DNA of 64,000 nucleotides from Eretmocerus hayati (GCA_029851415.1 CM056743.1:73553186-73617185); one strand, 5' to 3'; shown: positions 31,890 through 43,644, counted from the stretch's first letter. Notes: generated from the letters alone by a model not told the origin. Translations and numbers: made by a program.

Positions 31890-34500
31890 TACAGTTCTTG
31901 CAGAAGCTCATGTCGGGCAGCAAATTGCCAAGAAGTGTTGAGTGATACTCATGGCGAGGACAGTGTACGCGATGAAAATGACATCGATAGGCCTGATGAA
32001 GTTGAGTATGTCTCTGATCGAAGTAACGACGAAGACTTGGACTTTGAACCTGATCGGGATAACTTGTGCGATGAAATAAACGAAGTGATATCTGATCCTG
32101 ATGATTAGATATTACCACTGAGAGCTCCTCCCAAAAATCCAAATTCCTCCAAAGAGCAATACGCGGCACGGAAAAGGAAGCACATTGTAGATTCCTATGT
32201 AGAATATACAAGCGAAAAAATATGAAAAATTCACGAAGTTCCTCTGCCTTAAATCACATGTGACCCATGTGAAGAATGGATTCGTTAATTTCCAGAGGCA
32301 CTTTGAAATTGTTCTAGTAAATCTGAACAGATCCGGCTACTCACAGTATTGACGATTATATTCAGTAGAAAGAGAATTTTGGAGGAGTTCCCTAATCTAA
32401 CCGAATAGATGATCAAGAAATCCCAAAAATTGAGACTTGCTAGAGGAATTCATCACCCTCGAGATGCATTCACTCGTCAATGTATCAAGGATGAAGATAA
32501 AGATGAAGCTTTGCAGTATTACTCAGATGATGATTTTGATTGCTCTCGTCAAACTCCAAATGAATGTCACGTGGAAAATGTTTATGAGGATGGGTTGAAG
32601 GTGAGAAGAGTCAAACGATTCATGACCAGAAGTATTGGCGAGACATTCAAACTTTCTCGTGATAATTATCCATTCATGAAGATAAGTAGAGGCATATTTT
32701 ACTCACTCAGGCCAAAACATGTGATGATACAACCTCCTAAACAGGTATGTTTTTGTACTTATTGCGCTCATTTTCATCTCCTTGCTGATGTGTTCTATGA
32801 ACTGAAGGGGTTGAAGCGTAATAGCTTCCAAAATTTCAAGAACGAGATGATCGATTCATCAATGTGTCAAAATCCAAGTGAGTTGTGTAAACCCCAAGAC
32901 TGTGGACACTGTCCTAAATCTTCCGGAATGACACTTGATTCACTTGGTATCTTGGATTCGGATAGTACCAAGAATGTTGGATTCCCTTCAGGGAATAACG
33001 GTGAGCTGGAAAGAAGATCCACTGGCATTCGAGTATTTGTTTAGAAATTCGTCGAAACAGTGGCTCAAGTGAGTTCACACTCTTACATCAAGAAGATCCA
33101 ACAAGAAATTATTGAAGATTACAAGAATATAACGCAAGAAAATCCGAAACTACTCGTTTTGCACGGTGATTTTGCAGAGAATTTGTCAATTCTACTCAAA
33201 GATGCAGTTCAGAGCTCTTATTGGAAGAGGGAACAGATCTATATTTTTACTGCAGTGTGCTATCACAGTGGCACAAAAACAGGTTTTGCGATCGCGTGTG
33301 ACGACACGAGTTATGATACGTCCCATACACTGCTCGCCATCGATAAAATACAAGACTATCTGGAAGATCACATAAACTTTGAGTTGATTGAAGAAATTGT
33401 TATTATTACTGATAAAGCCTCCGCGCATTCCAAAAATCGTTTCTAGGCATGGGAGCTCCTTCACTCATTAAGGCGATGCGGTCACCGTGCACGCTGAACT
33501 TTGTTCACAGAACTCTCAAAATCTTTTCCATTATGGGCTAAACGACGAGTTATCCAGGCTTTATTATCATCTAACTTGGCCTGGATAACTCTTCGTTTGG
33601 CCCAAATCGGACTAGATTTTGAGAGTTTTGTGAACGAAAATGTGCCAATTTGTAGGTTAGAAAGTACCCGCGGGCAAGTTATTCTCGTTTATTAGTGATA
33701 GCCTTGTGATTCGTGACAAATAATGAGTTGTCCACCACAATTCAGACTATAATACGTAATGGACAAATCGTCTCCAACTTCGTTTCGAGAATAGTACATT
33801 ACGCGACAAGGGCCGAAAGTGACCCATCGCGGCCCGGGTAGGTTGCCGCACGAGCCGGCAGGCGAGGGCGGCATACCCGCGGCCGCGATGGGTTATTTTT
33901 GGCCCGAGGTGCGTACACTGTTTTTCGGTGACACTTGTATCGAAATTCTATGCTTTCCGACGCGATGTCGGGGCAAAATGCCGCTCCGCCGTACAGGTTA
34001 GAAAACGTCGGAGCATGCAATGTAGTGGCCCGAGGGCGCAGCCCGAGGGCTACTGCGCATGCTCACTCGTTTTCTAGCCTGGGCGGCATTGCGGCATTTT
34101 CTGCCCCGGGATCGGGGCGGAAACCATAGGCTTTCGATGCCAGTGTGCCGAAAAATTTTTTGATTTACATCCAAATAAGATATAATTTCCGGGTTGCACG
34201 GTGACCGCATCGCCTTAATCAAAAAATCGTGGATCTTCTCAGCCACGAGTCATGGAAAAGAAGCATGCGATGGAGTCGGAGGATTAGTAAAAACACTATG
34301 CAACTGTGCATTATCTTCGAAAATCTCACTCAGAAGCTATTGACAATGCAAGTTCTTTTGTCGAAAGAGTTGCAAACTATACATCGGCGATTGTTCTACT
34401 TGAAATCAAAGTAAACGATTTGATCAAGTTCCGGAAACAGAGAACCAGAGAGTGGCTAGGAGTTCCCGCTGTGCATGGCATCCGGAAATCTCATGCTTGA
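31890..34500 (+). pseudogene. Decayed transposon-associated gene (RNase H-like family), split by a MITE
   Basis: Coding-like stretches in order: acidic N-terminal segment at about 31,930-32,107 (DENDIDRPDEVEYVSD), KRKHIVDSYVEYTSE at 32,170, then frames 32,409-33,044 (QPPKQVCFCTYCAHFHLL with a CxxC pair) and 33,060-33,446 (LVLHGDFAENLS and ITDKASAHSKNRF). After the 743-bp insertion the gene resumes with SATSHGKEACDGVGGLVK. This matches a widespread family of uncharacterised animal proteins with LHVDFAEN, SDGA..Q.KN and SHGKG.CDG.G..VK motifs, probably RNase H-fold transposase-like proteins. Multiple stops and frame changes show it is dead. Removing the insertion and one TTAA rejoins the frame. 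Confidence 0.65.
33472..34214. mobile_element. TTAA-flanked non-autonomous element built of three long hairpins
   Basis: 743 bp between two TTAA tetranucleotides (33468-33471 and 34215-34218). Terminal inverted repeats read GGCGATGCGGTCACCGTGCA on both strands. The interior is almost entirely foldback: hairpin A 33,503-33,635 (arms about 60 bp), hairpin B 33,809-33,906 (CCCATCGCGGCC arms, GC-rich), hairpin C 33,920-34,160 (arms about 110 bp including GTTAGAAAACG and GCATGC). TTAA duplication is the hallmark of piggyBac-type transposition. The terminal sequence itself does not look like classic piggyBac (CCC start), so the superfamily is open. Confidence 0.85.
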
Positions 34501-34639
34501 ACATGTTTCAACTCAAATAACAACGGGAAAAGTCCCCCGATAGCCCGGACCGCCAAACATCCATGGGTAGAAGTCGATTCCTAAGTTGAGAGATAGCAGT
34601 ACAAATTTCACATCCAGTCTGAAATGCGAGTCATATACA

Positions 34640-35352
34640 TATGGGCGTTCCTATGGAACTTTCACACCTGCTGGAATACAGCTATGCATATTGATATAAC
34701 AGAACAATCGAATCTTTCGGCCCCAATCGAAGTGAGAATGTCATCATCCAAGTCTCAAAATGAGATATCTTTGGCCTCTGTATGATCAGAAGAAGTTGAT
34801 TCGTTCTAGCTCACTCAAAGAGAGAAAATGTGGGGGAGATCCTGTGGAAATACTTCGTACTCTCGTGCAGTCTTACGGATATTCTGGTGATGCCACGCAA
34901 CTTCTCGGGTTGATTCAAGCTGCATTTCGTCGGCAATATATTGAACAGGAATGGCCCAGAAGCGCGATGGTGTGCTACCGATTCAGTCAAAACTGTATGA
35001 CTTCGAAAATTGGGAATAAAAAATCAATCATGTCTCGTTCAACTCAAAGATGATTACGCCAAGCTCATGCCGTGACTCTGAACGCAATTTTTGGAATGCA
35101 TATCTCAAGTAGATGCAATTGTGAAGATTTTGCGACGAGTCTCGTGTTTGTGCGATATTTCTGTCTAGAATACGACCGTTCTGAAGTGAAATAGAAAAAA
35201 CGTGACTCACGAAAAAAATTCAGTTTTTCTCATCCCGCATTGGCGGATCGAGATCTATGTTGATACGACCAATTGTGATCGGATACCCTGACCTTACAAA
35301 GCTGCGAAAAGTCCAAGGCATTCGTCGGAATTGTCCATCTTGCCAAATAATT
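34640..35352 (+). repeat. 712-bp long direct repeat, copy 1
   Basis: About 90% alike to 38,045-38,756 in the same orientation, from ATGGGCGTTC to CCAAATAATT. No LTR hallmarks (no TG...CA ends, no primer site) and no convincing ORF. It may be the end of a large element or a local duplication. Confidence 0.9.
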
Positions 35353-36902
35353 GGCAGAGGGACTGAACATTGAGAGAGGGATCGAACATTTTCTGATCGT
35401 GTACATTGCAGTTCAAGCTGACATAACGTGTTTCAAGTGGCTGTTCAATCGAAATCTTTCCAAGCATCAAGTTTTCTGCCTAGAGAGTATGTAGTTGCTG
35501 CTAACTGGTGGTGCAAGATAGAAGTATCTGAAAGGACTTTCTATTGATATATTTCACATATTTCTGTCTTGAAAACAATTTTTTCGTTTTCTGGAGGAAG
35601 TGTTGTTTGCATTATGGCTAAACTTGACTTAGAAATGCGAATCCTGGTTCATTTTTGCGGATAAAATTTATAAGCTCTGTTCTCGCCAATCTTGCGCCTA
35701 CCGGAACAATTAGATTCTATTTGTCGTGTAACAAGGTACCCCCCAAAAAAGTTGCAGCCCCTCAAACGATGATGTTTTTGAGAAAACGAGTTTTTTGTAT
35801 TTTCCATTGAATGTCGATTTTTGGACAATGTACGTAATAATATTGACCAGTTCTAGTTTTTTCCATGCATTATCTCACACTTCATCAAATACATCAAGAT
35901 TCATCAAAAAAGTTGGAGGTGCTTCAAAGTTATTCAAGTGTGATCGACCTTTCGAGGTCATAACAATTTTCTGGGCTTCATCTTAAATATCGAGTATTTC
36001 TGAAGAAAAACGGTTTCAGGCCGAACAAAAAAATACGCGTCTCGTTATTTCACTCCTAGAATCATATAATACGGAGCCGAGCAAATCCATTTTTCTTTCA
36101 TATTTGACTGGGCGATCTTATCTGGATTGAGTCTTGAATTTCCACCGTGTCTAGAGCCATCGGGAATCGGCATCATCTATCATACATGGATAGATAAATA
36201 GTTAATCAAGTATCCCTTCCCTACATCAGATGCCATCTCCAGAGTTCCATCTTTTTTCACCGCCCCGATCACAGGATTATACGGCAAAATGTAGACCTCA
36301 GAAGTTTCCAGTCGAAGTCGCCAGGTTCGAGAAATGATGACTCCTGCGTCGCAAAATATGAGGTGATCACGAATCCACTCATATGTGTCACGGAACTATT
36401 TGATTGCTTCTAGGTGTTAGTTGATTTTGATTCGAGAGTTAGTTAACTTATGAAGGTAAGGATTGTCTGACCAGTCTAGTAAATTGCACCGAAGCACAAG
36501 AACGAGATTAGAGGTTGAATCGATACTACCAAACTTTGTCTTAGAGGGATTCAAACGATTCCGGGCTCAGTTGAGTTATCCCTAGTTTCAAGGCATTAGC
36601 TGGGCTAATATCCTCCGGGAGTTAGGGAAACGGAAATATTGGAGAAGTATCTTTACGTACGCCTATGCATGGTTTAAATCGAGTATTATCAAGTTTAACG
36701 ATGAGGGTCACTGGGCCAAATGTTGAAGGTGTAAGACGGAGGTCAAAATATGATAAAGAAAAAATGTGAAGTTATGGTTCAGATATCAGAATATGATCCG
36801 AGGGTGAGAAGGTGGGTCAAAGATGAAATTTGGTCAAAATTTGGAAATTTGGGTCAGGGGTGCAAATATAGGTTAAGGGTCAAAAAAATGGATCAAAAGT
36901 AA
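35353..36902. other. Intergenic, nothing recognised
   Basis: AT-rich sequence between the long direct repeat and the minisatellite. Confidence 0.4.
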
Positions 36903-37378
36903 AAATATGAGTCATGAGTCAAAAAATGCGTCAAAAGTGAAAAGTATGAGTCAAAGTCGAAAAATGAGTTAAAAGTGAAAAATATGAGTCAAGGTCGAAG
37001 AAATGAGTCAAAAGTGGGAAATATGAGTCAAAGTCGAAAGATGAGTCAAAAGTGAAAAATATGAGTCAAGGTCGAAAAATGAATCAAAAGTGGAAAATAT
37101 GAGTCAAAGTCGAGAAATGAGTCAAAAGTGAAAAATAACAGTCTAGGTCGAAAAAGGAGTCAAAAGTGGAAGATATGAGTCAAGGTCGAAAAATGAGTCA
37201 AAAGTGAAAAATATGAGTCAAGGTCGAAAAATGAGTCAAAAGTGAAAATTATGAGTCAAGGTCGAAAAATGAGTCAAAAATGGAAAATATGAGTCAAAGT
37301 CGAAGAATGAGTCAAAAGTGAAAAATGTGAGTCAAGGTCGAAAAATGATTCAAAAGTGAAAAATATGAGTCAAGAGAA
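36903..37378 (+). repeat. Minisatellite, 38-bp dimeric unit rich in TGAGTCA
   Basis: About 12 copies of a 38-bp unit made of two related halves, GAGTCAAAAGTGAAAAATAT and GAGTCAAGGTCGAAAAAT. About 20 exact TGAGTCA heptamers occur in under 480 bp. Not a CRISPR: no unique spacers. Confidence 0.93.
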
Positions 37379-37499
37379 AAAAATGATAGAAAAATTTTAG
37401 ACATGGGTTATGGGTTATGGGTTATGGCAGTGTGATTGGATATTGTATGGTCGTCACCATAAATATTTGTGTGTATATCGATGTATATATATATATATT

Positions 37500-37977
37500 T
37501 ATATATTTCTTTAACTACAGATTCTGGGACGCGATGACGTCATTTCAGCGATATTTTGTCATATTCTGGGACGCGTTCTAAATTCTGGGACGTCCCAGAA
37601 GGCGTCCTTCTAGATTCATAAATCCTGGGACGCGGCGAATAATATATTTTGCCATTTTCTGGGACGCGTGAAAATTTCGTGATATTTTGAAAAAAACCAC
37701 TTTCTAAGCAAAATTCTGTTATCTCCTCGGCGGTTATCTCCCACGAGGGATGGTTAGTGTTTTGAACGCAAAACGAAGTCTAAGCACACGTCTGTTATCT
37801 CCTCGGCGGTTATCTCCCACGAGGGATGGTTTAGTGTTTGAATAAAAAAATACTTTCAACCCAAAATTTTCATTTTCACGCGTTCTTGGAGAAGTCCCAG
37901 AATTTGGGAAAATATATATGTTGACGTCCCAGATTTTATGAATCCGTATCGGCGTCCCAGAGTTTGGAGCTAAGTGT

Positions 37978-37983
<6 letters not shown>
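37500..37983 (+). mobile_element. TTCTGGGACG-element copy 1 (non-autonomous, in TA microsatellite)
   Basis: Ends read TTAACTACAGATTCTGGGACGC and, on the other strand, TTAGCTCCAAACTCTGGGACGC, an imperfect terminal inverted repeat. The word TTCTGGGACG recurs several times in the left half and in inverted form in the right half, once as the perfect palindrome TTCTGGGACGTCCCAGAA. Two tandem copies of a 76-bp internal unit (core CTCGGCGGTTATCTCCCACG) sit in the middle. TA-rich microsatellite lies on both sides. Confidence 0.75.
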
Positions 37984-38013
<30 letters not shown>

Positions 38014-38044
38014 GTTAGAATGAAACTCGAATACTGATGATGAA

Positions 38045-38756
38045 ATATGGGCGTTTCTCTGGGACTTCTACACCGGCTGGAATACAGCTACGGATGATGA
38101 TATAAGAGAACAATCAAATCTATCGGCCCCAATCGAAGTGGAAATATCATCATTCAAGTCTCAATATGAGATATGTTTGGCCTCTGTATGATCAGAAAAA
38201 GTTGATTCGTTCTAGCTGACTCAAAGAGAGAAAATGTGGGGAAAATCCTGTGGAAATACTTGGTACTCTCGTGCAGTCTTACGGATATTCTGGTGATGCC
38301 GCGCTGTTTTTCGGGTTGATTCAAGCTGCATTTGGTGGAGGATATATTGAAGAGAAATGGCCCCAAAACGCGATGGTGTGCTCCAATTCAGCCAAAACTG
38401 TATGACTTCGAAAATTGGGAATAAAAAATCAATCATGTCTCGTTCAACTCAAAGATGATTACGCCAAGCTCATGCCGTGACTCTGAACGCGATTTTCGAA
38501 ACACGTATCCAAAGTAGATGCAATCTCGGAGATTTTGCGACAAAGCTCGTGTTTGTGCGATTTTCCTGTCCAGTACACGACCGTTCTGAAGTGAGATAGA
38601 AAAAACGTGACTCACGAAAAAATTCAGTTTTTCTCATCCCACATTGGCAGATCGAGCTCCATGTTGATAAAACCAATTGTGATCGGATACACTGACCTTA
38701 CGAAGCTGCGAAAAGCCCAAGGCATTCGTTGAAATTGTCAATTTTGCCAAATAATT
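38045..38756 (+). repeat. 712-bp long direct repeat, copy 2
   Basis: Partner of 34,640-35,352, same orientation, 3.4 kb apart. Confidence 0.9.
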
Positions 38757-40106
38757 ACTCAGGAAATTCTGGAAAATTGGCGAAAAACTACTTTTTGTTC
38801 GACTCGTTAACGTGATTTTGGCGATGCCACTTACTCTATATGAGTTTCAATAGTAGATTTGTAATTCTCAATACTACACAAATATGTGAGCAAAAGGTCG
38901 CAGGTGTGCGTTGAGCGGTTTCCATTTCTCGTTTTTCAACGCTTTTCGGCAAAGTGCAAACGTTTCAGAGAGACGCTCATATATATGATAGAATTATAAT
39001 GATTTGTTGCTCACCTTGGTATAAGTTGATTTGGGTTCGTCAATTAATGGATCAGTCGATGTCTTTTTACTTCAGTTTATTCGGATAATACTTTGTTGAA
39101 TTCTGATACTCTGATTTTGTATATTCCAAAATATGGTAAATTCACTGGCTTAGACTGATATACTGGACCAACTGTCAAGTATCACTCGTATCTGGCACGC
39201 TCTTGTACTCAATAATTTTCGCAATGCACACACAAACTTTGAAATTTACTCACTGAAGTATTCAGAGGTCCTGGGTAGAACTGACTAACGTGGGGACTGT
39301 CCTAGGCGATGCTGATGAGAAGACTGACTGACCACTCCCTTTTTCAAGGGGTTTTTATACTCGATTTTGAAATGATTGGAATTTATCATGGAAGGGTTAA
39401 AGGCTGAAGAGCATAGAAAATCCCAATACTACCACTTATAGAGAAGTAGTATTAGTAGTCCGTGATACTACTATTGTAGTGGTGCTCTTTTCATCTAAAA
39501 TTTGTATGTGATTAGCGTTTCCTTGGAGACGCGTGCCACTGAGAGATAAGAGGCACGTGGGGCAGATAAGACACATATGTTGTTGTAAGATGGGTCCACA
39601 CACGCGACTTGTCGTATCAGATGTGTGTTATGTTAACACGGTGCATCTGTATTGACAGCGAAAGAGATAGAAACCGGTACACGATGAGTGTGTATAGGCT
39701 GTTGGCTACACCAAGACTGACGTTTGGCTAGACAAGAGATGATAAGTATCAGTCAATCATCCGGAATTCAGTTTGGCATGAATCAAGTTGGCCGCGAGCC
39801 CTATGGTATTCTGTCTCTCTTTCTTTTTCTTCTTCACTCCGTTTACTTAACCGGTCCCGCACCTTATCAGTTCTACCTTCTGTATACCTCTTTTTCATTC
39901 TCGTTCAACTTGCACTCTTTCCAGCTCAAAACTTTCACTCGTGCAAAGTTTCATTTATACAATATTTCATTCGTTCATTAACTCCACACGCACAACATAC
40001 ATACAAATTACAATATTTTTATTTATTCACGTTTCAACACAACACATGCATCATTTTCATTCATACCTCATATTACAACTATACTTATATATATACGTAT
40101 ATATAA
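38757..40106. other. Intergenic, contains a promoter-like segment
   Basis: No ORF with recognisable motifs. The minus-strand promoter and first-exon-like segment at 39,016-39,359 is listed separately; the remainder is featureless. Confidence 0.4.
39016..39359 (-). promoter_or_regulatory. Minus-strand core promoter with first exon and splice donor (solo LTR or host promoter)
   Basis: TATAAAAA starts at 39359. A doubled arthropod initiator TCAGTCAGT follows, with its A at 39329 exactly 30 bp downstream. Further on is AATAAA near 39,073 and a strong donor ATACCAAG|GTGAGC near 39,017. The arrangement suits an LTR U3-R-U5 or the 5' end of a transcript; I find no open frame in it. Confidence 0.45.
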
Positions 40107-40655
40107 ACACATTTAGCTCCAAGTTCTGGGACGCCGATACGGATTCATAAAATCTGGGAGTCAAAATATATATTTTCCCAAATTCTGGGACTTTTCCAAA
40201 AACGCGTAAAAATGAAAATTTTCGGTTGGAAGTATTTTTTTATTCAAACACTAAACCATCCCTCGTGGAAGATAACCGCCGAGGAGATAACAGACGTGTG
40301 CTTAGACTTCGTTTCGCGTTGAAACACTAATCATCCCTCGTGGGAGATAACCGCCGAGGAGATAACAGACGTGTGCTTAGACTTCGTTTTGCGTTCAAAA
40401 CACTAACCATCCCTCGTGGGAGATAACCGCCGAGGAGATAACAGAATTTTGCTTAGAAAGTGGTTTTTTTCAAAATATCACGAAATTTTCACGCGTCCCA
40501 GAAAATGGCAAAATATATTATTCGCCGCGTCCCAGAATTTATGAATCTAGAAGGAGGCCTTCTGGGACATCCCAGAATTTAGAACGCGTCCCAGGATTTG
40601 ACAAAATATCGCTGAAATGACGTCATCGCGTCCCAGAATCTGCAGTTATAGAAAT
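40107..40655 (-). mobile_element. TTCTGGGACG-element copy 2
   Basis: Inverted relative to copy 1, with the same ends (TTAGCTCCAAGTTCTGGGACGC at the left) and three 76-bp internal units (core CGTGGGAGATAACCGCCGAG). Flanked on both sides by TATATA tracts. Confidence 0.75.
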
Positions 40656-40859
40656 ATATATGTATATAAGGCGAAACCGTCACATATGTATGGAAACAAC
40701 GCGTACGCTGCGGTATCGCTTTTGATCAAGAATGAATGAAAACGAAGTAACAACGATTTCAGATGGAGAATGCTATTCTGATTGAATCTTTGATGTTCCG
40801 AGATCAATTCTCTACTTCGATTCGAGAGATGGTCATAAATCGCTGACCTAGAATCGATA

Positions 40860-41290
40860 TTCGAGAATGAGTGAAAAGAAATATAGCGTCCCAGAAATTG
40901 GAAATATATATGGAAAAAATCCTGGAACGCTTTATATATGATAAATGACTAATATTTCCATTTTCTGGAATACATATTTGAGAGAAATATATAATCCCAG
41001 AAATATAGAATATATATGAAAAAGGCCAAGAACGCTCGAAATATTATATTTAACCATATATTGCCAAATTCTGGGACGAAATATATGTATTCAAGAAATA
41101 TATTTTCATATATTCATGTCGTCCCGGAAATTGAGAATATGGGAAATATTTTCAAGTACTGGGACGTCCTAGAAAATGATAGTATTCAAGGAAGTCTTTT
41201 GGGGAGTCCCGGAAATTAGAAAAAGTCCCAGAAATCGGAGTAATATCGTACCGGATATCCCGGAATCTGAAGCTATACAAATATATACAC
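40860..41290. repeat. Scattered TCTGGGACG/CGTCCCAGA fragments
   Basis: Between copies 2 and 3 the words CGTCCCAGAA, TTCTGGGACG, GTCCCGGAA and TACTGGGACG recur every 30-80 bp in alternating orientation within AT-rich DNA. This looks like degenerated or rearranged ends of the same family. Confidence 0.5.
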
Positions 41291-41293
41291 CAC

Positions 41294-41324
<31 letters not shown>

Positions 41325-41334
41325 CATCCATATA

Positions 41335-41872
41335 GCTATAAATACTGGGACGCCGATATGGATTCATAAAATCTGGGACGAAAAAGAGTATATTTTCCCA
41401 AATACTGGGATTTTTCCAAAAACGTGTAAAAATGGAAATTTTGGGTTGAAAGTATTTTTTTATTCAAACACTAAACCATCCCTCGTGGGAGATAACCGCC
41501 GAGGAGATAACAGACGTGTGCTTAGACTTCGTTTTGCGTTCAAAACACTAACCATCCCTCGTGGGAGATAACCGCCGAGGAGATAACAGACGTGTGCTTA
41601 GACTTCGTTTTGCGTTCAAAACACTAACCATCCCTCGTGGGAGATAACCGCCGAGGAGATAACAGAACTTTGCTTAGAAAGTGGTTTTTTTCAAAATATC
41701 ACGAAATTTTCACGCGTCCCAGAAAATAGCAAAATATATTATTCGCCGCGTCCCAGAATATATGAATCTAGAAGGAGGCCTTCCGGGACGTCCTAGAATT
41801 TAGAACGCGTCCCGGAATTTGGCAAAATATCGCTGAAATGACGTCATCGCGTCCCGGAATCTCTAGTTAAAG
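41335..41872 (-). mobile_element. TTCTGGGACG-element copy 3
   Basis: Same orientation as copy 2. Three internal 76-bp units start at 41475, 41551 and 41627. The right end reads GCGTCCCGGAATCTCTAGTT. It lies between (TA)n tracts at about 41,296-41,322 and 41,893-41,905. Confidence 0.75.
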
Positions 41873-41949
41873 AAGTGTATAAACATATACTTACTATATA
41901 TATATACATGTGGTGCGAGCGAGACTTGGGTGAGAATTTTGTGTATGAA

Positions 41950-42130
41950 TGTAACGCCAACTGTGGCTCAGCGGAAAGATGCTTGCTTTGAAACCGATCA
42001 GCCCTGCACAGCTCTGAGCTCGAGTCCGACCGATAGCATTTGTCCACTGGATGTTGCATCGTGATCCATGAGCCGATGATCAACTTGAATATTGTACGCG
42101 AGTGAAGTTGAACGGAATCGGATAAATTCA
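41950..42130 (+). mobile_element. Candidate tRNA-derived SINE
   Basis: An A-box-like TGGCTCAGCGG (about 41,963) is followed about 55 bp later by a B-box-like GAGCTCGAGTCCGACC, the spacing of a Pol III type 2 promoter. No target duplication was found; only the head is convincing. Confidence 0.35.
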
Positions 42131-42874
42131 TCTATACTCAGAAGTGCATTGCCTGTCTGTGTAATGTTTCATAGCGATATCGAGGCAGGTTAAATGAATG
42201 TATTACACGAAATCTGTGTGTTGAGAAAGAAAGTGACACTAGTATAAGATTTCTGAATAAGTATTACAAGCCCATTTGCAAAGAGAGAAATACCGAAGCA
42301 TGGAATGATTCATCCTCGCACGCACGTGCAGGTTCGTGACCTGTGGTTACAAATTACGTATGTGGAAGGAATTGAATGTGAGTGGATTATGTTAAAATAT
42401 TGCCATTGTCCATATACCGCATACTTTAGTTCAAGACATATTATATTATACTTTAATCTTGATCTGAGAATCAGTCTTGAAGTATTTGTCTTCTAACTTA
42501 GGTTGAAGGAACATAGGTGGATTTGTTTGGGAAACATCTGTAGAATCATATAATTGATTATAGAATTGGAAAGTTATGAAAGTCTAGCACGTGGTGAGAT
42601 CAGTGGCGATTTGAATCGAGATCTTGTTTCCTATTCAGAGTAACAGACCGAATCAGCTCATTGATTTTTCAAGAAATTACGTTGCAAACAAGTGTCGCAA
42701 TTCGAAAATGCACTGATCTGACTAGCTGTTGAACCAACTAGCCCAAGCCTTAGTATCCAGCATCAGTGTCGTCGTGATTGCGGGTATTTGAGGAGGCTCG
42801 TAATTTTCAAACTCTCGAGCCAAGATGCCACTGATTCTCGGATCCGAGAATTCTGCCTGGATTTTGCTAAGGCC
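42131..42874. other. Intergenic, nothing recognised
   Basis: AT-rich sequence with no supported feature. Confidence 0.4.
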
Positions 42875-43528
42875 CTAACTTCCAGCAGTTTTGGATGAAA
42901 TACCCTGATTCGACCGTATTGTTTTTTGTGAGGTGATTAGAAACGCATTGGCGAATGGCGACACAACATCCTCAAGCTCAATATACTTTTTCGCCGCGCA
43001 CATGAGAGCCTCATCGCTGATTCCGCGCCCCTGGACTCGTGCCTTCGAGGAGGGGTATATATCACACTGATTTTTGACGGTACGTGTCACATCCTCTTAT
43101 TCGAAATTGTTAGCCACCATTGTGTACTTGAATTTTTGATTCCGAGCCACCTTATACGAGATCAATTCCAAACCTGGTTGACAGTTATTCACCCAGCCTG
43201 TCCCCGCTGAGTCAATAACACTGAGAACTCGACCATTTTACAACGTGGCGAAACTTTCTCCCTTCGTAATCAAGACAAATGCATACTCTCTTGGATTTGA
43301 CTTGTTCAAAGCGTAGGTAAGTGACGAGAATAAGTTGGGTAGTTCACTGATCTCTGCTTGTTTATCGTGAGATATTATCAGCGGGACATATTGATGCCGG
43401 TAATTGTCAGCTGAACTTGAACTCGTGATGGAGCAAACGATCTGGCGCTCGTCGGAAACTGAAAATCGAGATGCCTTAGAGTCTACGCTTGGGCGATAGT
43501 CCCAGTATGACGTTATCCAGAGTATCAC
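42875..43528 (-). pseudogene. Unidentified broken ORF
   Basis: One frame is coding-like from 43528 to 42875, with two stops near 43,238 and 43,093. Segments include ELPNLFSSLTYALNKSN, EYAFVLITKGESFATL, VLSVIDSAGTGWVNN and CAAKKYIELEDVVSPFANAF. The order of a serine/helix segment followed by a beta-hairpin and DSAGTG is faintly like cysteine-protease-type domains in mobile elements, but I cannot assign a family. Confidence 0.3.
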
Positions 43529-43644
43529 CTAGTATACCTGTGGTGTCCCGCTACCCCGTGGTCATCCAGAACACCCGGAGAAATTGTAAAATGCTGAGTT
43601 GCGATTGAGGATTGCTTGTCTTTCGAGTCACCTCCATTTGATTA

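Noticed and set aside
33500..34246. Several short ORFs inside the TTAA element
   Set aside because: They derive from hairpin arms in both strands and have no recognisable motifs.
36903..37378. CRISPR-like regular array
   Set aside because: Half-units are directly adjacent and all similar; there are no unique spacers, and the context is eukaryotic.
34640..38756. Paired LTRs of a retrotransposon
   Set aside because: The 712-bp direct repeats lack TG/CA ends, a primer binding site, a polypurine tract and any gag-pol sequence between them.
41176..41571. 131-aa plus-strand ORF
   Set aside because: Runs through a TA microsatellite and the 76-bp repeats of a small non-coding element.
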